From positions 1 to 64,000 of the forward strand of contig NZ_RCTZ02000019.1 in the NCBI RefSeq assembly GCF_003667315.2: a DNA stretch of 64,000 nt. The letters run 5' to 3'. Shown here piece by piece: positions 16,437 to 24,025 of the stretch (position 1 is the stretch's first letter; each line of letters begins with the position of its first letter). The DNA is from Tropicibacter alexandrii (GTDB lineage Bacteria; Pseudomonadota; Alphaproteobacteria; Rhodobacterales; Rhodobacteraceae). The position numbers and the translations under genes are program-made. The notes under the pieces are model-generated. The model was given only the letters and a program-made list of their open reading frames with translations, ran no database searches and had not been told where the DNA came from.

Positions 16437-17312
16437 TCACTCGGCGGCCAGCGCCTTGGCGTCGGCGGCGGCTTGCAGGACGAAGTCGAACTCGAAATGC
16501 AGGTCGGTGCCTAGTTCGGGGGCGGCGGGCTTGAATGTGCCGATCAGGCTTTCCTTGACGGCGAACACGCTGTCAATGTCCAGCCATGCGCTGTCGGCGT
16601 CGTAGATCTGGCTGATCAGCGGGCGGAAGCCGTCCTTGGAAATGATGAAGTGCATGTGGCCGGGGCGGTTCGGGTGGTGCCCCATGAACTGCAGCAGTTC
16701 GCCTGCGGTCTCATCCTCGGGGATCGGGTAGGGCACGGGGCGCACGGCGACAAAGGCGTAATGCCCGTTCTCGTCGGTCTCGAAGCGGCCACGCAGGTTG
16801 TATTCCGGCTGGTCGGGGTCGAGGTTTTCATAGATTCCGTTCGGCGCGTCTTCCCACACGTCCAGCGTCACACCGGCGACGCCGTTGCCATCCGCATCGC
16901 GGATATAGCCTTCGAAATAGGCGGTTTCCTCGTTGTCGAAGTGCTTTTGGATCGTGGATGCGCCCTTGGGCAGGACCGGCGGGTTTTCGCGGTAAAACGG
17001 GCCCAGCACGGTGGATTCCGACGCGTTGCCCTCGACCGGGTTGGTCATCATGTCGACCAGAACCTCGACGCCGATGATGTCGGCCAGCAGGATGAATTCC
17101 TGACGGTTGTCGTTGCACAGTTTACCCGCGCGTTCGAGGTAGGCGCAGGCCTCCAGAAATTCCGAATGCTGCAACTTCACGTCCTTGATGAAGGCGTGCA
17201 TGTGCTTGATGACGCCGGTCATGATCTCGCGCTGGCGCTCGGTGATCGGGCCGGATTTGCCGAGGCTGTCGATGACGACGTCGGTGATGTTGTCCTGATT
17301 GACGATACCCAT
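16437..17312 (-). CDS. Intradiol ring-cleavage dioxygenase (catechol or hydroxyquinol 1,2-dioxygenase)
   Basis: The protein has 291 residues: an N-terminal helical dimerisation domain (to about 100), then the intradiol beta-sandwich. Fe(III) ligands are Tyr161 (NGIYENLD), Tyr195 (PVPYPIP), His219 and His221 (RPGHMHF). STVLGPFYRE and RPVPYPIPED look like the hydroxyquinol 1,2-dioxygenase branch, but the neighbours (benABCD, catB) call for catechol to cis,cis-muconate. I see no maleylacetate reductase, which hydroxyquinol cleavage would need. AAGGAGGAGG precedes ATG 17312. It is transcribed divergently from 17531 across a promoter with two palindromes. Confidence 0.87.
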   Translation of the reverse strand: MGIVNQDNITDVVIDSLGKSGPITERQREIMTGVIKHMHAFIKDVKLQHSEFLEACAYLERAGKLCNDNRQEFILLADIIGVEVLVDMMTNPVEGNASESTVLGPFYRENPPVLPKGASTIQKHFDNEETAYFEGYIRDADGNGVAGVTLDVWEDAPNGIYENLDPDQPEYNLRGRFETDENGHYAFVAVRPVPYPIPEDETAGELLQFMGHHPNRPGHMHFIISKDGFRPLISQIYDADSAWLDIDSVFAVKESLIGTFKPAAPELGTDLHFEFDFVLQAAADAKALAAE

Positions 17313-17406
17313 GGGTTTTCCTCCTCCTTGGCGGTCGCTTGGGGTGACGGGCTGTCCCGTTGCGCTCTGGTGTGACGGATCGCGGGTCATTGCCCAATGC
17401 CTGCGG

Positions 17407-17464
17407 CGGTATCGGGTGATACCGTGACCGATGGCGCGGATCTGGCCCAGTATTGCCCCATACC
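17407..17464. promoter_or_regulatory. Two operators in the divergent catA-type promoter
   Basis: CGGTATC and GATACCG form a perfect inverted repeat at 17407-17424 (core GGTATCGGGTGATACC). A second AGTAT-N6-ATACC lies at 17449-17464. The first shares the exact GGTAT-N6-ATACC layout of the marR operator and is nearly identical to the catB site. Placed between divergent genes, they could control both. Confidence 0.6.
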
Positions 17465-17530
17465 CTGCGCGGCATGGCCCGCGCGCCACCTGTCGTGGCA
17501 GCAGGGGGCGAGTTTTCGAGGGAGGTCCAA

Positions 17531-17911
17531 GTGATCGAGACATTCACCCATATCCAGTCGCAACTGGACGCCAGCCCGCACCTGCTGCGGCTGGGGCGGC
17601 TGTTTTCCGAAACCGTGCTGATCGAAGTGGACGGGGACGAATATTACCTGACCTTCGACAAGGGGCGCATCGTGCAGGTCATGCAGGGCCCCAGCCGCAA
17701 GACGCCATGGCGCTTTGCCCTGCGCACCGATGCCGCTGCCCTGTCCGAGTTCTGGCAGCCGCGCCCCGCGCCCGGCTTTCACGACGTGTTCGGCTTCGTC
17801 AAGATCGGCCGGGGCCGGATCGACGGCGATATCCTGTGCCTCGTCAAGAACCTGCGCTTCTTCAAGGAGGTCCTCGGCCTCGCGCGCAGCAAACAGGAGC
17901 AAGCCGCATGA
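17531..17911 (+). CDS. Small SCP2-like protein of the catechol operon
   Basis: The protein has 126 residues from GTG 17531 (GGGAGG eight bases upstream). The sequence LLRLGRLFSETVLIEVDGDE, then YYLTFDKGRIVQV, resembles small SCP-2 sterol-transfer-like proteins found near aromatic degradation genes. There is no signal peptide or membrane segment. The gene is first in the operon divergent from the ring-cleavage dioxygenase, and its stop overlaps the hydrolase start. Its function is unknown. It occupies the slot where a muconolactone isomerase would be expected, but it has no family resemblance to CatC that I can see. Confidence 0.75.
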   Translation: MIETFTHIQSQLDASPHLLRLGRLFSETVLIEVDGDEYYLTFDKGRIVQVMQGPSRKTPWRFALRTDAAALSEFWQPRPAPGFHDVFGFVKIGRGRIDGDILCLVKNLRFFKEVLGLARSKQEQAA

Positions 17912-18765
17912 GCTTTGAGCCGATCACCGGGCGGTATCTGACCGTCTCCGTCGAGGGCGCGCCGCGCCGCATCTATGTCGAGGAAGCCGGGCAGGGACGC
18001 CCCGTTTTGTGCCTGCACACCGCCGGGGCCGACACGCGGCAGTGGCGGCACCTGATGAACGATGCCGCCGTCACCGCGTCCAACCGCCTGATCGCGTTTG
18101 ACATGCCGTGGCACGGAAAATCCCTGCCGCCCGAGGGCTTCGAGACGCAGGAATACCTGCTGACCACCGAAGCCTATATCGACACCGTTCTGGCGGTGAT
18201 CGACGGGATGGGGCTGGACAAGCCGGTTCTGGCGGGCTGTTCCATGGGCGGGCGCATCGCGCTGCAACTGGCGGCGCTGCACCCGGAAAAATTCAGCGGT
18301 TTCATCGCCATCGAAGCGTCGGATTTCCAGCCCGCATGGTATGACATCGACTGGTTCCACCGCCCCGATGCGCATGGCGGCGAGATGGGGGCGGCGCTGG
18401 TCTCGGCCAATATCTCGCCCTTTGCGCCGGAGGTTGAGCGCTGGAACACCCTGTGGATGTTCATGCAAAGCGGGCCGGGCGTCTTCCGGGGCGACCTGTC
18501 GTTTTACACCAAGGATGACAGCCTGATCGCGCGGCTTGGCCAGATCGACACGGCCCAGACCCCGGTGCATGTCATCGTCGGCGCCTACGACCTGACCTGC
18601 ACACCCGAGGACGCCGAGCGCACCGCCCGCGCCATTCCCGGTGCCACACTGGCGGTGATGGACGAACTCGGCCACTTCCCGATGAGCGAACACCCCGAGG
18701 GCTTCCGCCCCTTTTTCCTCGATGCGCTGGCCAAGATGCCGGTCGCCACGGCACAGGCGGCCTGA
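17908..18765 (+). CDS. Alpha/beta hydrolase, probable 3-oxoadipate enol-lactonase
   Basis: The protein has 285 residues in an alpha/beta hydrolase fold: LCLHTAGADTRQW oxyanion region, nucleophile Ser112 in GCSMGG, Asp228 in IVGAYDLTC and His256 in ELGHFPMSEH. Set between catechol cleavage and beta-keto acid genes, it most likely hydrolyses 3-oxoadipate enol-lactone to beta-ketoadipate (PcaD role). This is inferred from position, since the fold is shared by many esterases. The ATGA overlap with the preceding gene implies coupled translation. Confidence 0.8.
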   Translation: MSFEPITGRYLTVSVEGAPRRIYVEEAGQGRPVLCLHTAGADTRQWRHLMNDAAVTASNRLIAFDMPWHGKSLPPEGFETQEYLLTTEAYIDTVLAVIDGMGLDKPVLAGCSMGGRIALQLAALHPEKFSGFIAIEASDFQPAWYDIDWFHRPDAHGGEMGAALVSANISPFAPEVERWNTLWMFMQSGPGVFRGDLSFYTKDDSLIARLGQIDTAQTPVHVIVGAYDLTCTPEDAERTARAIPGATLAVMDELGHFPMSEHPEGFRPFFLDALAKMPVATAQAA

Positions 18766-18768
18766 CCC

Positions 18769-19626
18769 ATGACCAAACCCTGCATCATCTGCGTGGCCAT
18801 CACCGGCAGCCTGCCGACCAAGGCCAACAACCCCGCCGTGCCGATCACCGTGTCGGAACAGATCGAATCGACCCATGAGGCCTTCGAGGCCGGGGCTGCC
18901 ATCGTCCACGCCCATGTGCGCAACGATGACGAAACCCCGTCATCGGACCCCGAGAAATTTGCAGCGCTGAAAGAGGGGATCGAACGGCATTGCCCTGGCA
19001 TGATCATCCAATTCTCGACCGGGGGGCGGTCCGGCGCGGGCAAGACGCGCGGCGGGATGCTGTCCCTGCGCCCCGACATGGCCTCGCTGTCGGTGGGGTC
19101 GAACAACTTCCCGACGCGGGTCTATGAGAACCCGCCGGATCTGGTCGATTGGCTGGCCTTGGAAATGCTGGTGCGCGACGTCAAACCGGAAATCGAGGCC
19201 TTCGACCTGTCGCATATCCTGAAAGCGCGCGAGATGGCCGACAAGGGGCAACTGGAGGGCACACCCTGTATCCAGTTCGTCATGGGGGTCAGGAACGCCA
19301 TGCCGGTCGATCGCGACGTGTTCGACTACTACATCCACACCGTTCACCGCCTGTTCGGCAAGGATACGCCGTGGTGCGCGGCGGGCATCGGTCCGCACCA
19401 GTTGACGCTGAACGAATGGGCCATCGCGGCGGGTGGCCATGCCCGCACCGGGCTCGAAGACAACGTGCGTCTGGATCGCGACACGCTTGCGCCCTCGAAT
19501 GCCGCGCTGGTGCGCCGGGCAGTCGAGATTTGCGACAAGAACGACCGCCCCGTTGCCACCCCCGATCAGGCGCGCGCCCTTCTTGGCCTGCGCCCCGCGA
19601 CCATCACGAAAGGACAAGCGGCATGA
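18769..19626 (+). CDS. Beta-keto acid cleavage enzyme (BKACE, DUF849)
   Basis: The protein has 285 residues. The N-terminal [20 protein letters not shown] and the zinc ligands in HAHVR (His47, His49) mark the BKACE family. Members such as 3-keto-5-aminohexanoate cleavage enzyme use acetyl-CoA and Zn to split a beta-keto acid into acetoacetate and a CoA ester. Between an enol-lactonase-like hydrolase and a CoA transferase, the natural substrate would be beta-ketoadipate, giving succinyl-CoA and acetoacetate. That substrate is inferred. Its stop overlaps the next start. Confidence 0.85.
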   Translation: MTKPCIICVAITGSLPTKANNPAVPITVSEQIESTHEAFEAGAAIVHAHVRNDDETPSSDPEKFAALKEGIERHCPGMIIQFSTGGRSGAGKTRGGMLSLRPDMASLSVGSNNFPTRVYENPPDLVDWLALEMLVRDVKPEIEAFDLSHILKAREMADKGQLEGTPCIQFVMGVRNAMPVDRDVFDYYIHTVHRLFGKDTPWCAAGIGPHQLTLNEWAIAAGGHARTGLEDNVRLDRDTLAPSNAALVRRAVEICDKNDRPVATPDQARALLGLRPATITKGQAA

Positions 19627-20312
19627 AGAAAGTCTACGGCTCGGCTGCCGAGGCACTGGACGGCTTGCTGATCGCCGCCGGGGGCTTTGGCCTCTGCGGT
19701 ATTCCGGAATTGCTTATCGATGCCATCGTCGACAGCGGCGTGAAGGACCTGACCGTCGCCTCGAACAATGCGGGCGTCGACGGGTTCGGCTTGGGCAAGC
19801 TGCTCGACACCCGCCAGATCAAGAAGATGATGTCGTCTTATGTCGGCGAGAACGCCGAATTCATGCGCCAGTACCTCTCGGGCGAGCTGGAGCTGGAATT
19901 CAACCCGCAGGGCACCCTGGCCGAGCGGATGCGCGCCGGTGGCGCGGGCATTCCCGGCTTCTACACCAAGACCGGCGTCGGCACCCAGATCGCCGAGGGC
20001 AAGGAGGTCAAGCAGTTCGGCGGCGAGGATTACATCCTCGAAGAGGGGATCTTTGCCGATCTGGCCATCGTCAAGGCGTGGAAGGCCGACACAACCGGAA
20101 ATTGCATCTTCCGCAAGACCGCACGCAACTTCAACCCGCCCGCCGCGATGTGCGGCAAGGTCTGCGTGATGGAGGTCGAGGAGATCGTCGAACCCGGCAC
20201 GCTCGACCCCGATCACATCCACCTGCCGGGCATCTACGTGCATCGCCTGATCCAGGGCAGCCACGAAAAGCGCATCGAACAGCGCACCGTCCGCAAGCGC
20301 GAGGAGGCCTGA
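19623..20312 (+). CDS. 3-Oxoacid CoA-transferase subunit A
   Basis: The protein has 229 residues. [30 protein letters not shown] and [11 protein letters not shown] are typical of the ScoA/PcaI subunit, which builds the CoA-binding half of the enzyme. It works with subunit B. Two roles are possible: succinyl-CoA:3-ketoadipate transferase, or succinyl-CoA:acetoacetate transferase. With a BKACE enzyme beside it, the second would complete the route (acetoacetate to acetoacetyl-CoA). The ATG at 19623 overlaps the BKACE stop. Confidence 0.88.
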   Translation: MKKVYGSAAEALDGLLIAAGGFGLCGIPELLIDAIVDSGVKDLTVASNNAGVDGFGLGKLLDTRQIKKMMSSYVGENAEFMRQYLSGELELEFNPQGTLAERMRAGGAGIPGFYTKTGVGTQIAEGKEVKQFGGEDYILEEGIFADLAIVKAWKADTTGNCIFRKTARNFNPPAAMCGKVCVMEVEEIVEPGTLDPDHIHLPGIYVHRLIQGSHEKRIEQRTVRKREEA

Positions 20313-20315
20313 ACC

Positions 20316-20939
20316 ATGGCATGGGACAGAAACCAGATGGCCGCACGGGCGGCGCAGGAACTCGAAGACGGGATGTATGTGAACCTCGGGATCGGCATCC
20401 CGACGCTGGTCGCCAACTATGTGGGCGACAAGGACATCACGCTGCAGTCGGAAAACGGCATGCTGGGCATGGGCCCCTTTCCTTTCGAGGGCGAGGAAGA
20501 CCCGGATCTGATCAATGCGGGCAAGCAGACCATCACCGAATTGGCGCGGACTTCGTATTTCGACAGCGCGATGTCCTTCGGCATGATCCGCGGCGGCAAG
20601 ATCGCGGCGGCGATCCTGGGCGCGATGGAGGTGGCCGAGAACGGTGACCTCGCGAACTGGATGATCCCGGGCAAGCTGGTCAAGGGCATGGGCGGCGCGA
20701 TGGACCTTGTGGCCGGTGTCGGCCGGGTGATCGTGGTGATGGACCACACCAACAAGCACGGTGAGAGCAAGGTGCTGAAGGCCTGTACCCTGCCGCTGAC
20801 CGGCAAGGGTGTGGTCGACCGCATCATCACCAATCTCGGCGTGCTGGACGTGGTCGAGGGCGGCCTGCGGATCGTCGAATGCGCCGAGGGCGTGACCGAA
20901 GACGACCTGCGCGCCGCGACCCAGGCGACCATCGTTTGA
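20316..20939 (+). CDS. 3-Oxoacid CoA-transferase subunit B
   Basis: The protein has 207 residues. VNLGIGIPTLVANYV and the active-site Glu46 in QSENGMLGMGP identify the catalytic ScoB/PcaJ subunit, in which the glutamate forms the CoA thioester intermediate. GKLVKGMGGAMDLV is also typical. It starts three bases after subunit A. It is the last gene of the plus-strand operon 17531-20939, and the palindrome array at 20951 begins 11 bases after its stop. Confidence 0.9.
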   Translation: MAWDRNQMAARAAQELEDGMYVNLGIGIPTLVANYVGDKDITLQSENGMLGMGPFPFEGEEDPDLINAGKQTITELARTSYFDSAMSFGMIRGGKIAAAILGAMEVAENGDLANWMIPGKLVKGMGGAMDLVAGVGRVIVVMDHTNKHGESKVLKACTLPLTGKGVVDRIITNLGVLDVVEGGLRIVECAEGVTEDDLRAATQATIV

Positions 20940-20950
20940 GCCGGGCGGGG

Positions 20951-21047
20951 GGAAGGCTTTTCGAAAAGCCTTCCTCCATGCGCCTTGCAAGGCGCATCGG
21001 ACGCGTTTTCGAAAACGCGTGTCGCAAGCCGCTTCGAAGCGGCTTGC
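20951..21047. repeat. Array of four different perfect palindromes
   Basis: Four abutting exact palindromes: GGAAGGCTTTTC plus reverse complement (20951-20974), ATGCGCCTTG plus reverse complement (20978-20997), ACGCGTTTTC plus reverse complement (21001-21020) and GCAAGCCGCTTC plus reverse complement (21024-21047). Three are centred on TTCGAA. It lies between convergent genes and may end transcription in both directions. A second array of the same style is at 46898-46991. The rest of this gap, 21048-21331, shows no gene or clear signal to me. Confidence 0.85.
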
Positions 21048-21331
21048 CCCCAGATCACGCCGTCGCGCTTTCGGATAGGTTTGCATCGCGGCGATCAGGC
21101 GGCGTCGTCGGGGCTGGGACTTTGGAACACGAGCCAGGCAACAGGCCAAACCGGTGATGTGGTCTGGCGTCAATACCGTGAGGCAGCATCTTGCATCGCA
21201 TCTTCCAACTCTGGCTGGGTCGATGTTCCCCGGGGCCCGGCTGTCGATGTGCCGGCCCCGGTCCATCCGGGTTTGACGCACTTCCCTCCGCCGCCGCAGA
21301 TCGGAGCCCGCTGCACGGCATATGGGCGCGC

Positions 21332-23770
21332 TCAGAACTCCGTCCACGGGCCTGCTGACCCGGCGGCTTTGGCCAGCGCGACAGGCTGGGACGGACCCGC
21401 GACGGTCTTGGCCTCGGCCCAAGTCGCCCCCGAAGCAAGGGCGGAGGCGTCGGTCCGGCCCATCTCCGCGGGGGATGCCCCAACGACGTCAGGACTTGCG
21501 CGCTGGCCCTCTGTTTCCGGTGAGCGGGGTTCGTGATGCGACGGCGCCGCCGGGTGGTCGCTGAAACGCGCGACGAGCTGGCGCAGGCCAAGGGCCTTTT
21601 CGCGCAGCGCCCGGCTCGCGGCGACGCTTTCGTTTACCATGGCGGCGTTCTGCTGTGTCACCTGGTCGAGCATGGCGATGCCGTTGTTGATCTCGCCGAT
21701 GCCTTGCGCCTGCTCGCCAGCCCCGTCAGCGATGCTCTGGATCTGCTCGGCGACGGTGATCACCTCGCGCAGGATCCGCTCCATCGCCTTGCCAAGATCC
21801 GAAACCAGTTCGACTCCCTGCGCGACATTCTTGCCGGACGCGGCGATCAGCGACCGGATTTCGGCGGCGTTTTCCGCCGAACGCTGCGCCAATCCCCTGA
21901 CCTCGGTGGCCACAACCGAAAAGCCAAGCCCCGCTTCCCCGGCGCGGGCGGCCTCGACCCCGGCATTCAGTGACAGCAGGTTCGTCTGGAACGAGATGTC
22001 CTCGATGACCTTGATGATCGTCTCGATCTGCTTCGAAGACCCCTCGATCGCGTCCATGGCGGCGACCGCGCGGTTGCGCACGTCCTCGCCCTCGAGGGCG
22101 GTTTCACGCGCGATTCCAATCGCCGCGACGATATCGCGGGCACCTGTGGCCGTGGCGTTGACGCTTTCCGAGATCTCGTCCATCGCGGCGGCGGATTCTT
22201 CCAGTGTCGCGGCCTGATTCTCCGTCCGTTCCGACAGCGCCGTGGCCGCGTCGTTCAGCATCTTGGCATCGTCGTCGATCGCCTCTGCATTGCGGCGCAA
22301 GTCGCCGATGATGGTGGACAGGGCTTCCACGGTCCGGTTGAAATGCCCGCGCAGCGCCTCGTATTCTGCGCCAAGGTCTTGGGTGACACGGCACGACAGG
22401 TCGCCGCCTGCCAATCTGACCAGCGCCTCCTGAAGCGTTTCGACCACCCGGGCCTGCTGCGCGGCCGTCTCCTGCATCTGGGTGCGGGTCTTTGCGACCG
22501 CGCCCAGATCGCTCCGGAAGGAATCCAGCGCCCGCGCGATGTCGCCGATCTCGTCGCCGGTCTTCGTCTGCGAGATGGTGGTCTCGTAGTCGCCACCGGC
22601 CACCGCCTTCACGCTGACGGCGAGGGCCGTGATCCGTCGGGTCAGCAGCCCTGCCACCAGCACCCCCAGCAACATCACCAGCACGGCCACGATGCCCGTC
22701 TGCACGAGGGTTGCCCGCAGCAGGGTGCGTTCCTGCGCGCGTGCTTCCCACAGGTCCTGTTCGGCCACCAGATGCCAGTCCTGCCCGCCGATCCGCCGCG
22801 TCAGCCCGACCATTTCCACCAGATTGCCACGCAGGCCTGTCACGCCCTGCGCCGCCACGTCGCCGCCTGCGCGCGCCTCCTCGATGTCTGGGCGTTGCGG
22901 CACCTCGTCAAGAACAGAAAGTTCGCCGCCCTGCGTGGCCGACAACGCGCGCCCGTTTTCATCGAAGGCGTACATATCGCCGCTGACGCCCAGCAAGTCG
23001 TTCTCGGCCATCTTGCGCGCCGGTGTGTCGATGTTGATCTGCAAGGCCACCACGCCCAGCCTGCCCCCCAGCGCGTCAAAGACCGGGGCCGCGACGAAAT
23101 TCGCGGGCAGGCCGTTGCTGGGCGCGTAGGCGGAATAGCCGGAAAAGACGGCCTCGCCGGCCTCAAGCGTGTTCGCGGCGGCAAAGACCCGGCCAAGGCC
23201 GCTATCCGCGTAGGGCCCGGACAGGACGTTGGTCGCGAAATCCGGTTCCTTGTAGACGGTATAGATCGTGTTCCCGTCCAGATCGAACAGGAACAGGTCG
23301 TAGAAATCGCCCACCCGGATGTAGTCGCGGAACGAAGGATGAAAGCGCAGATGGGCCAGCGACCAGTGCGAGAAATCGCCCGCATTGTCGAGACGCAGCT
23401 TTTCGCCGGGCGGGTTTGGGTTCTCCTCGACATAAAGCCGTTGCAGGTCTTGCTCTGCCGTCGCTCCCATCCGGTCCCAGCCAGAGCCGAAGGCGGCGAT
23501 CGCCTCACGGGTGCCCGGGCTTCCGGCCAGTTGCAGGGCCTGCGTGCGCACGGTTTCGAACCAGACATCGATTTCCTGCGCCTTCGCGTGCAGCAGGGCG
23601 CTGGTCGATGCACGCCGCTGAACCTCCATTCCGGCGGCGCTCTGGAAATAGGTGACGAAGGCCACGATCAGCAGGACCGTGACGGTCGGCACGGCGATCA
23701 TGATTGGCAGTTTCCAACGCAGCGTCAGGCGCTTCCAGGGGTTGCGGCGGTACTTGAGCATTTTCTTCAT
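21332..23770 (-). CDS. Methyl-accepting chemotaxis protein with a CheR-docking tail
   Basis: The protein has 812 residues. TM1 is about 21-42, followed by a large periplasmic sensor region (about 43-350, dCache-like), TM2 about 355-377, HAMP to about 425, a second HAMP-like stretch, and a cytoplasmic signalling hairpin with [21 protein letters not shown]. The C-terminal extension ends PWTEF, which fits the xWxxF pentapeptide that tethers CheR in high-abundance receptors. Start 23770 is chosen because the 71 codons upstream are not receptor-like. It is a tandem paralogue of the next receptor. The ligand is unknown. Confidence 0.9.
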   Translation of the reverse strand: MKKMLKYRRNPWKRLTLRWKLPIMIAVPTVTVLLIVAFVTYFQSAAGMEVQRRASTSALLHAKAQEIDVWFETVRTQALQLAGSPGTREAIAAFGSGWDRMGATAEQDLQRLYVEENPNPPGEKLRLDNAGDFSHWSLAHLRFHPSFRDYIRVGDFYDLFLFDLDGNTIYTVYKEPDFATNVLSGPYADSGLGRVFAAANTLEAGEAVFSGYSAYAPSNGLPANFVAAPVFDALGGRLGVVALQINIDTPARKMAENDLLGVSGDMYAFDENGRALSATQGGELSVLDEVPQRPDIEEARAGGDVAAQGVTGLRGNLVEMVGLTRRIGGQDWHLVAEQDLWEARAQERTLLRATLVQTGIVAVLVMLLGVLVAGLLTRRITALAVSVKAVAGGDYETTISQTKTGDEIGDIARALDSFRSDLGAVAKTRTQMQETAAQQARVVETLQEALVRLAGGDLSCRVTQDLGAEYEALRGHFNRTVEALSTIIGDLRRNAEAIDDDAKMLNDAATALSERTENQAATLEESAAAMDEISESVNATATGARDIVAAIGIARETALEGEDVRNRAVAAMDAIEGSSKQIETIIKVIEDISFQTNLLSLNAGVEAARAGEAGLGFSVVATEVRGLAQRSAENAAEIRSLIAASGKNVAQGVELVSDLGKAMERILREVITVAEQIQSIADGAGEQAQGIGEINNGIAMLDQVTQQNAAMVNESVAASRALREKALGLRQLVARFSDHPAAPSHHEPRSPETEGQRASPDVVGASPAEMGRTDASALASGATWAEAKTVAGPSQPVALAKAAGSAGPWTEF

Positions 23771-24025
23771 CTCATCGGCTCCCGGTGACGGCACCCCCGA
23801 GATATCCGGCGCAATTTTTGAGATCGGGTGAAAATGGCCCAGCAAGGAACCGGGTTTCACCCCAAACAGGGCGAAAAGATCCGTTCCATTTGCCACGAGT
23901 TTTAATCGATGCGCCGCCGGTTCAGCGCGGTTCGGCATCCTGCGGCCTGACGGCCCCGGACCGCGCTGCACAGCCCCGGACATGGACCCGGCCCCGTCGC
24001 TGGGCAGCGTGGTCCCCGCCGGGGG

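Noticed and set aside
20940-21331. CRISPR-like or tandem repeat locus
   Set aside because: The units are different palindromes, not direct repeats with spacers, and no cas gene is present.
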